A DNA stretch of 64,000 nt, from positions 1 through 64,000 of the forward strand of contig JAHKAA010000028.1 in assembly GCA_018825965.1 (NCBI GenBank). The letters run 5' to 3'. Below the pieces are notes generated by a model, which saw only the letters and a list, made by a program, of their open reading frames with translations, was not told where the DNA came from and made no database searches. The position numbers and the translations under genes were made by a program. This document shows, piece after piece, positions 57,442 through 64,000 of this stretch. How positions within the stretch are numbered: the first letter of the stretch is position 1; every line of letters starts with the position of its first letter. This DNA comes from Gammaproteobacteria bacterium. GTDB taxonomy: Bacteria > Pseudomonadota > Gammaproteobacteria > Enterobacterales > Alteromonadaceae.

Positions 57442-58305
57442 TTGTTTAAGCAACGAGTGATTACAGCCCTGATCATGGCGCCTTTGGCGTTAGCCGCAGT
57501 TTTTTTTCTTCCTTTACACTTTTTCGCTATTTTTATTGCCGCGGCTTTTTTGATTGGTGCCTGGGAGTGGAGTCTGTTTTGTGGCTACAGCAGCAAAGCC
57601 AGCCAATACGCTTTTGTTACTGTGATTGCTGTGAGTATGGCGCTGATTTACTGGCAGTTGCCTGATACAACCTATTGGCCAGTGCAAATGGATAATCTGA
57701 GCAACAGCTTATTGGCTATGGGCGTGGTCTGGTGGCTGATTGCTGTACTTTTGGTATTAAGTTACCCGCGTAGCAGCCAAAGCTGGGCTAAAGGCAATCT
57801 GCGCCGGGCTTTGATGGGCTGGCTGACTTTAGTTCCCGCCTGGACAGCCTTGTTATTAATACGTTCTGTTGATTTTCATCAATCCAGCTTCACAGGGGCC
57901 TGGTTGATTTGCTTATTACTTGGAATAGTCTGGGCTGCTGATATTGGTGGCTATTTTATTGGCAAACCTTTTGGCAAACGTAAACTTTTACCAGCTGTCA
58001 GTCCGGGAAAAACCCTGGAGGGCATGCTCGGTGGTGTTGGTTTTGTTATGCTGCTGGTGACAGCTGTGGCTTATTACCATGGTTTCCCGCAAGAGGTTGC
58101 GACCTGGTATCTGGCGGCTTTAGTGCTGACTGTGTTATCAGTTTTTGGTGATTTAAGCGAAAGTATGTTTAAACGTGTGGCTGGCTTAAAAGATAGCGGC
58201 TCCATTATTCCTGGTCATGGCGGCATATTAGACCGTATTGACAGCCTGACGGCCACAGCGCCACTTTATGCTGTATTGGTGGCTCTGATTGGAGGTTTCG
58301 CGTAA
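57442..58305 (+). CDS. cdsA: Phosphatidate cytidylyltransferase
   Basis: Makes CDP-diacylglycerol, precursor of all phospholipids, in the inner membrane. The TTG start (57442) gives FKQRVITALIMAPLALAAVF, aligned with the E. coli start. About eight membrane helices. The CDS signature GGILDRIDSLTATAPLYAVL (about 262-281) with metal Asp and SPGKTLEGMLGG are conserved. Confidence 0.95.
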   Translation: MFKQRVITALIMAPLALAAVFFLPLHFFAIFIAAAFLIGAWEWSLFCGYSSKASQYAFVTVIAVSMALIYWQLPDTTYWPVQMDNLSNSLLAMGVVWWLIAVLLVLSYPRSSQSWAKGNLRRALMGWLTLVPAWTALLLIRSVDFHQSSFTGAWLICLLLGIVWAADIGGYFIGKPFGKRKLLPAVSPGKTLEGMLGGVGFVMLLVTAVAYYHGFPQEVATWYLAALVLTVLSVFGDLSESMFKRVAGLKDSGSIIPGHGGILDRIDSLTATAPLYAVLVALIGGFA

Positions 58306-59498
58306 TGCGGACGCTGGTGATCCTTGGTGCTACAGGCTCTATTGGCTGTAATACACTGGATGTAGTGGCTATGCATCCTGACGACTATCAGGTGCTTGGA
58401 TTAACAGGTGCCACTCAGGTGGATAAGCTGTTTGCACAAATTCAGCAGTTTAAACCACCTTATGCCGTGATGACGGACTTACAGGCTGCCCATAAATTAA
58501 AACAGCTGGTCAAAGATGCCGGGCTTAGCACAGAGGTCTGGGCTGGCCCGCAAGCACTTTGTGACTTAGCCGCCCATCCAGATGCTGATATGGTGATGGC
58601 TGCTATTGTTGGCGCTGCTGGTTTATTACCTACGCTGGCAGCTGTTGAACAAGGTAAAACTGTGTTACTGGCGAACAAAGAAGCGCTGGTGATGAGTGGT
58701 GAGCTTTTTATCAATAAGGTGCAACTTCATGGTGCTACTTTATTGCCAATAGACAGCGAACATAATGCTATTTTTCAATGTTTACCTTCAGCTTTACAGC
58801 AAAATACCGCCACCCAAAAATTATCTGATTACGGCATCAGTAAGTTATTGCTGACTGGCAGTGGCGGCCCGTTTTTACGCAAAGAGCTGACAGAGTTCGC
58901 AAGCATTACGCCAGCTCAGGCTGTGGCGCACCCAAATTGGGTGATGGGACAAAAAATTTCTGTCGACAGCGCCACCATGATGAATAAAGGGTTGGAATTT
59001 ATTGAAGCGCGCTGGTTGTTTAACTGTGCTGCAGACGATATTCAGGTGGTTATTCATCCACAAAGTATTATTCATTCAATGGTGCAATACACAGACGGTT
59101 CTGTACTGGCACAATTAGGTCAGCCGGATATGCGTACTCCTATAGCTCATGCGCTGGCTTTCCCAAAACGTATTCAAACCCATGTAAAACCGCTGAATTT
59201 CTTCGAGCTGGCTGACTTTAGCTTCTCCAGACCTGAACCTGGGCGTTACCCGAATTTGTATCTGGCCATAGCGGCTTGTGGTTATGGCCAGGGCGCTACC
59301 ACGGCTCTGAACGCAGCCAATGAAATGACAGTAGCCGCATTTTTAGCGGGCCAAATTCGTTTTACCGATATAGCTCTGTTAAACGAAAAGGCACTGGAGC
59401 GTTTTGCCACTATAAAAGCGCCTGATTTAGAAAGCATTCTGGCTCTGGACCAAGAGGCAAGAATATACATGCAAGACCAACTGAAAAAGGTGAGTTAA
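58305..59498 (+). CDS. dxr: 1-deoxy-D-xylulose 5-phosphate reductoisomerase
   Basis: First committed step of the MEP isoprenoid route, feeding uppS. 397 residues. NADPH loop ILGATGSIGCNTLDV, substrate and metal motifs LPIDSEHNAIFQCL and SATMMNKGLEFIEA, and fosmidomycin-loop region HPNWVMGQKI. Its ATG overlaps the cdsA stop by one base. The gene order uppS-cdsA-dxr differs from E. coli (dxr first) and matches other gammaproteobacteria. Confidence 0.97.
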   Translation: MRTLVILGATGSIGCNTLDVVAMHPDDYQVLGLTGATQVDKLFAQIQQFKPPYAVMTDLQAAHKLKQLVKDAGLSTEVWAGPQALCDLAAHPDADMVMAAIVGAAGLLPTLAAVEQGKTVLLANKEALVMSGELFINKVQLHGATLLPIDSEHNAIFQCLPSALQQNTATQKLSDYGISKLLLTGSGGPFLRKELTEFASITPAQAVAHPNWVMGQKISVDSATMMNKGLEFIEARWLFNCAADDIQVVIHPQSIIHSMVQYTDGSVLAQLGQPDMRTPIAHALAFPKRIQTHVKPLNFFELADFSFSRPEPGRYPNLYLAIAACGYGQGATTALNAANEMTVAAFLAGQIRFTDIALLNEKALERFATIKAPDLESILALDQEARIYMQDQLKKVS

Positions 59499-60850
59499 TG
59501 TCGGGTTTTGTCTGGAATTTAATCAGTTTTGTCATTGCAATTGGTCTTCTGGTGACTGTGCATGAGTTTGGCCATTTCTGGGTGGCACGTAAAAATAATG
59601 TGTTAGTAAAGCGCTTTTCTATAGGTTTTGGCAAAGCACTTTACCGCTGGCGTGACAAACAAGGCACAGAATTTGTGATTGCGATGATCCCTTTAGGGGG
59701 TTATGTCCGCATGCTGGATGAGCGTATTGATCCAGTATTGCCTCAACACAAAAATTTAAGCTTTAACAGTAAAACTGTCTGGCAACGTATGGCTATTATT
59801 GCAGCCGGCCCCATAGCGAACTTCCTGTTTGCCATCTTGCTGTTGTGGGGCATGTATCTGACAGGCGTGCCCAATATCAAGCCTATGATAGGTCAGGTCA
59901 CAGCTGAGTCTATTGCCGCTAAAGCTGGTGTGCCGTCAAATGCTCAGATCATTGCAGTCAATGGTGAAAAAGCCGAAGACTGGCGCGCTGTCAGTTTGTT
60001 GCTGGTAGAACAGGTGGGTAGTTCCTCTGTTGATATTACAGTGCAGCAACTGGAAGGCAGCGATCAGAGTTATCAACTGGATTTAACCCAATGGGTGTTT
60101 AACCCGGATACACAAAGCGTATTTGGCAGTTTAGGCTTAGAGCCGTTAAGGCCGGAGGTGCTGAATGAAATCAGTCAAATCCAGCCAGGCTCAGCAGCCG
60201 AAGCTGCGGCTTTGCAACTGGGTGATAAGCTGATTACTGTGGATGGCAAAACAGTATCTGACTGGAATTCTGTAGTCAGTCTGGTTCAGAATAGTCCGGA
60301 ACGCCCCTTGCTGTTTGGTATCGAACGTGCCGGTCAGTCGATGGATATTCTGGTGACACCACAAAGCCGTGAAACTGCAGATGGTTTTCATCAGGGTTAT
60401 CTTGGAGTCAGTCCCAAAGTATTGCCCTGGCCTGAACATTTATTGTTCACTCAGCAATATGGCCCTGTACAGGCGGTCTGGGTTGGGGTAGAAAAGACCT
60501 GGCAATTGGTACGATTAAGCTTCTCAATGATTGGAAAATTCATTTTTGGTGATATTTCTGTCAAACATTTAAGCGGACCAATTTCGATAGCGCAAGGCGC
60601 TGGAAGCAGCGCAGATATTGGCCTGATCGCCTTTATCTCCTTTTTAGCACTGATTAGCGTCAACCTTGGGGTGATAAATTTACTGCCTCTGCCTATTTTG
60701 GATGGTGGCCATTTAATGTATCTTGTGCTGGAACTAATACGCGGCAAACCTGTCTCTGAGAAGGCGCAGGAGCTGGGTTTCCGGATCGGAGCTCTGTTGC
60801 TGCTGACATTAATGGGAATTGCGCTGCTCAACGATATTTCTCGTTTGTAA
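59498..60850 (+). CDS. rseP: Site-2 protease RseP
   Basis: Intramembrane zinc protease that cleaves RseA to release sigma-E under envelope stress. HEFGH at residues 22-26 and LDGGH near 401-405 provide the zinc and Asp ligands. Two PDZ domains lie between (about 115-195 and 205-290). 450 residues, equal to E. coli. The start overlaps the dxr stop by one base. Confidence 0.96.
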   Translation: MSGFVWNLISFVIAIGLLVTVHEFGHFWVARKNNVLVKRFSIGFGKALYRWRDKQGTEFVIAMIPLGGYVRMLDERIDPVLPQHKNLSFNSKTVWQRMAIIAAGPIANFLFAILLLWGMYLTGVPNIKPMIGQVTAESIAAKAGVPSNAQIIAVNGEKAEDWRAVSLLLVEQVGSSSVDITVQQLEGSDQSYQLDLTQWVFNPDTQSVFGSLGLEPLRPEVLNEISQIQPGSAAEAAALQLGDKLITVDGKTVSDWNSVVSLVQNSPERPLLFGIERAGQSMDILVTPQSRETADGFHQGYLGVSPKVLPWPEHLLFTQQYGPVQAVWVGVEKTWQLVRLSFSMIGKFIFGDISVKHLSGPISIAQGAGSSADIGLIAFISFLALISVNLGVINLLPLPILDGGHLMYLVLELIRGKPVSEKAQELGFRIGALLLLTLMGIALLNDISRL

Positions 60851-60877
60851 TAAACTAATCAAAAGTAGTCCAAAACA

Positions 60878-63373
60878 ATGACAATTAAACGATTAGTAGC
60901 TGCGATGTTACTTGCTGGTTTAAGTAACTCGGTGCTCGCTGAACAATCATTTACTGTGCAAGACATTCAGGTTGAAGGCTTGCAGCGTGTTGCGCTTGGT
61001 GCAGCATTAAATAATTTGCCGTTTAATATCGGCGATACCATCACAGATGCAACTTTATCACGCAGTATTAAAAGTCTGTATGCAGCTGGCCATTTTGACG
61101 ACATTCAGGTGTTTCGTGATGGCAACGCTGTTATTTATCGCTTAAAAGAGCGTCCAACCATCAACAACATTGAGTTTGATGGCAATAAAGACATCAAGGA
61201 AGAACAATTAAACGAAAGTTTAATGGGTCAAAAAATTATAGTAGGTGAGCCTTTAGATAAAACCGTGATCAAAGAAGTTGAAAACGGTTTAACGGAGTTT
61301 TACCACGGCGTAGGTAAATACAACGCTGAAGTTGAAGTGAAGGTGACCTACCTGCCCCGCAACAGGGTTAACCTGAAAATCGAGTTTGAAGAAGGTGACG
61401 CTGCCTCTGTTCGCCAAATCAATATTGTAGGTAACGAGATATTCGGCGATGACGAGTTGCTGAAAAATATCGAGTCTATGTACGATTTACCATGGTGGCG
61501 CTTTTTGTCTTCCGACCGTTACCAGAAGCAAACCTTACAGGGTGACTTTGAAAAAATTCGCAGTTACTACTTAGACCGTGGTTACCTGCGTTTTAACATT
61601 GATGCCAATCAGGTGTCAGTCAGCACGGACAAAACTTCTGTCTATGTGACTCTGAACGTAACCGAAGGTGAGCAATACACTATTACTGATGTTGATTTTG
61701 TCGGTGATTTAATTGGTCAGGACGCTTTTATCAAGGCGTTATTACCTTTAAAAGCAGGTCAGTTATATAACGGTGCTTTGGTGACTTACACCGAAGAAAG
61801 TATCGCCAAGTTACTGGCACGTTTTGGGTATGCCAATTCTAAAGTCCGGACTATTCCAAATATTGATGACGATACCAAAGAAGTTGCTTTGACCATCAGT
61901 GTCGACCCGGGCAAACGCGTTTATGTGCGTCGTCTTGACGTTACAGGTAATGCGTCAACTAAAGATGAAGTGATACGCCGTGAAGTCCGGCAAATGGAAG
62001 GCGCCTGGTTATCCAATGACGCGCTGGAGTTGTCAAAGGATCGTATTCAACGTTTATCTTATATAGAGAAAGTTGACTTTGAAACTAAAGAAGTTCCTGG
62101 TGTGGATGACAAAGTAGACGTCACCTACAAAATTAAAGAACAGCCTTCAGGCAACTTTAATGCTGGTATTTCGTATGGCGACTTCCAGGGCTTATCATTC
62201 CAGATAGGTGTTGAGCAGCAAAACTTCTTTGGTACAGGTAATTCTGCTGGTATCAGCTTAAGTACCAACAAATACAACAAGCAAATCTCGTTATCTGTAA
62301 CAGACCCTTATTTCACACTGGATGCAATCAGTTTAGGTGGCCAGATCTTTTATTCGGATACGGACTACTCCAGTTTGTCATCTAACTTAGAAGCTTATAA
62401 ACAAAAACGTTATGGTTTTGGTGCTTCTGTGGGTTATCCGATCAATGAATACAACAGACTCAACTTCGGCACCAACTATGCGGTGAATGAAATCAGCTCT
62501 TTGTCTGAATACGACCAGTTGCGTCATTTCAGAGCTGTGCTGGTTGATAAAAACGATCCGGATGGTGGTTATAAGTTTACCAACTATGAGCTGATTGCCA
62601 GTTGGATCCAAAGCACCTTAAACCGTGGTTTATTTCCTACCGCTGGTCATGAGATGGTATTAAGTGGCCGTGTGACCACACCAAACTCAGACTTGCAGTA
62701 TTACAAAACTACTTTTGAAGCTCGTAAGTATATTCCGCTGAGTAATGATCATCGCTGGTCATTTTTAAGCAAGCTGGAACTGGGTTACGGTAATGGTTAC
62801 GGTGATAAGGATGGCTATGATTATACCTTGCCATTTACCGATAACTTCTATGCAGGTGGTCAGAATTTACGTGGTTTTGAATCCCGTATTGTAGGTCCAC
62901 ATGCGATTTACCGTACCGTTACTACTGTGCCTGGATTGCCTGATCCAGTTGGCCGACCAGTGAACGGATTACCTACAAGTCCGGACTTCGACACTTATAT
63001 AGTGTCTCCACGGTCAACGGGTGGTAATGCTATGGCCATTGCGACCCTTGAGTTAATCACACCAACACCTTTTGTTGGTGAGGATTATGTGAACCAGATA
63101 CGCACCAGCTTGTTTGTGGATGCGGGCAACGTCTGGGACACAGAGTTTGACCTCAGTCGTTACAGCAACTTAAATCCGGCTAATAACCAGGGATTCGACA
63201 GCCCACCGCTGCTTGATTATTCTGATGCTGGTTTAATTCGGGTTTCGGCTGGTGTGTCAGTACAATGGATTTCGCCTATGGGTCCATTAACATTCAGTTT
63301 GGCAAAAATCATCCGCAAAGAAGAGGGTGATGAGCAAGAAAACTTTAGTTTCAATATTGGTACTACATTCTAA
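60878..63373 (+). CDS. bamA: Outer-membrane protein assembly factor BamA
   Basis: Central pore of the BAM complex. Signal peptide to ALA at about 21, five POTRA domains (about 23-420), then a 16-strand barrel. The barrel motif NLRGFESRIVG (VRGF-type, lid-loop L6) and a terminal Phe (SFNIGTTF) are present. 831 residues is a bit longer than E. coli (810), with loop insertions after RGF (GLPDPVGRPVNGLPTS region). Confidence 0.97.
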   Translation: MTIKRLVAAMLLAGLSNSVLAEQSFTVQDIQVEGLQRVALGAALNNLPFNIGDTITDATLSRSIKSLYAAGHFDDIQVFRDGNAVIYRLKERPTINNIEFDGNKDIKEEQLNESLMGQKIIVGEPLDKTVIKEVENGLTEFYHGVGKYNAEVEVKVTYLPRNRVNLKIEFEEGDAASVRQINIVGNEIFGDDELLKNIESMYDLPWWRFLSSDRYQKQTLQGDFEKIRSYYLDRGYLRFNIDANQVSVSTDKTSVYVTLNVTEGEQYTITDVDFVGDLIGQDAFIKALLPLKAGQLYNGALVTYTEESIAKLLARFGYANSKVRTIPNIDDDTKEVALTISVDPGKRVYVRRLDVTGNASTKDEVIRREVRQMEGAWLSNDALELSKDRIQRLSYIEKVDFETKEVPGVDDKVDVTYKIKEQPSGNFNAGISYGDFQGLSFQIGVEQQNFFGTGNSAGISLSTNKYNKQISLSVTDPYFTLDAISLGGQIFYSDTDYSSLSSNLEAYKQKRYGFGASVGYPINEYNRLNFGTNYAVNEISSLSEYDQLRHFRAVLVDKNDPDGGYKFTNYELIASWIQSTLNRGLFPTAGHEMVLSGRVTTPNSDLQYYKTTFEARKYIPLSNDHRWSFLSKLELGYGNGYGDKDGYDYTLPFTDNFYAGGQNLRGFESRIVGPHAIYRTVTTVPGLPDPVGRPVNGLPTSPDFDTYIVSPRSTGGNAMAIATLELITPTPFVGEDYVNQIRTSLFVDAGNVWDTEFDLSRYSNLNPANNQGFDSPPLLDYSDAGLIRVSAGVSVQWISPMGPLTFSLAKIIRKEEGDEQENFSFNIGTTF

Positions 63374-63394
63374 TTTTATCGGAAAGGGAAACAC

Positions 63395-63913
63395 ATGTTT
63401 AAGCAAAGCTTAGCAAAAACTGCATTGGTATTAATGGCTGGTCTGTTGATGGCTGGTACCGCTGCGGCAAAAGAAATGAAAATTGGTTTAGTGGATGTGC
63501 AAGCTATTGTTGCTCAGTTACCTCAGACCACTACTATTCAAAATACATTAAAAGCTGAATTCGAAGGCCGTATTGCTGCAGTGCAAAAGCTGGAAAAAGA
63601 CATCGCTTTTAATCAGGAAAAATTAAAGCGTGACGGCGCGACCATGAACGACAAGCAGAAAAAAGATCTGCAAGACGAAATGGAAAAGCAAATGCGTAGC
63701 TACGAGCAGTTAGCTCGTCCTTTGGATGAAGATTACCGTAATCGTCAGGCCGAAGAGCGTAACAAGCTGATGGCTTTAGTGAAAACTGCCATTGACGCTC
63801 TTGCGAAAAAAGACAACTACGACCTGATCTTAAGTGCTCAGGCTGGTGTGTTTGTGAAGCCTGAATACGACATCTCTAGTGCTGTTGTAGCTCAGGTGAG
63901 CAAAGCCAAATAA
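63395..63913 (+). CDS. skp: Periplasmic chaperone Skp (OmpH)
   Basis: Holds outer-membrane proteins unfolded in the periplasm. 172 residues with a signal peptide (LVLMAGLLMAGTAAA) and a long coiled-coil arm of charged heptads (about 50-130). GGAAAGGGAAACAC precedes the ATG. Its stop overlaps the lpxD start. Confidence 0.93.
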   Translation: MFKQSLAKTALVLMAGLLMAGTAAAKEMKIGLVDVQAIVAQLPQTTTIQNTLKAEFEGRIAAVQKLEKDIAFNQEKLKRDGATMNDKQKKDLQDEMEKQMRSYEQLARPLDEDYRNRQAEERNKLMALVKTAIDALAKKDNYDLILSAQAGVFVKPEYDISSAVVAQVSKAK

Positions 63914-64000
63914 TGGCAAAGCTTAGTCTGGCCTTTATAGCTGAGCAGCTTAATGCTCAGCTAGTTGGAGATGCCACGGCACTGATTAGTGCCGTTGGTA
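63913..64000 (+). CDS. lpxD: UDP-3-O-(3-hydroxymyristoyl)glucosamine N-acyltransferase, N-terminal part (cut by window end)
   Basis: The last 88 bases encode 29 residues beginning MAKLSLAFIAEQLNAQLVGD, which fits the LpxD N-terminus, and the gene follows skp with a TAATG overlap as in E. coli. LpxD acts in lipid A synthesis. The rest is outside the window. Confidence 0.85.
   Translation, partial: MAKLSLAFIAEQLNAQLVGDATALISAVG

Overview
The window is a chromosomal segment of a gammaproteobacterium of the Alteromonadales/Chromatiales type, most like Rheinheimera or a close relative. This is inferred from protein character (ArcA/ArcB, YggX, GcvA, QueF, Syd, RlmM, NAD-type isocitrate dehydrogenase, many small Alteromonadales DUF families), from E. 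coli-like gene orders and from moderate GC. No species can be proved from the sequence alone. No tRNA, rRNA, CRISPR array, prophage or complete insertion sequence was seen.

Layout. Positions 1-136 are the right end of an IS5-type element that has cut off the 3' end of a small TIGR03643/DUF2805 gene. Next come a DUF2804 protein, a propionyl-CoA synthetase (prpE), glutamate synthase (gltBD), folE2, and an operon of TonB-dependent receptor, YfcC-type carrier and isoaspartyl-dipeptidase-like hydrolase (11-17 kb). The aerobic/anaerobic control pair arcB and arcA lies here in convergent orientation (17-20 kb), followed by a second histidine kinase. The 22-31 kb stretch holds RNA modification and housekeeping genes (rsmC, trmB, mutY, yggX, gcvA, a DUF423 gene, rlmM, a GST, isocitrate dehydrogenase).

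A leftward operon (31.3-37.3 kb) reads diguanylate cyclase, ppnN, xni, DUF3192, HDOD-like protein. The 37.6-42.1 kb stretch is the most unusual part. It has an M61 peptidase, a run of consecutive stem-loops, an AT-rich standalone protein with a class III nucleotide-cyclase-like fold, a REPIN-like inverted repeat, and a membrane-anchored HTH regulator preceded by four helically phased 11-bp repeats. It separates ppnN from queF, which are close together in E. coli. From 42 to 49 kb the E. coli-like queF-syd-yqcC-truC-yqcA block resumes, interspersed with small conserved genes.

The last 15 kb is the conserved dapD-glnD-map / rpsB-tsf-pyrH-frr-uppS-cdsA-dxr-rseP-bamA-skp-lpxD region. It covers nitrogen signalling, translation, isoprenoid and lipid carrier synthesis, and outer-membrane assembly, with lpxD cut by the window end.

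The strongest candidates for something new are the 39.5-42.1 kb island (cyclase-like protein, HTH-membrane regulator and phased operator) and the TonB-YfcC-IadA operon, whose hydrolase lacks one canonical metal-binding histidine. Three copies of a 12-base palindromic motif (AGACGGGCGGGT) lie at gene 3' ends, and a separate repeat-flanked hairpin lies between tsf and pyrH.
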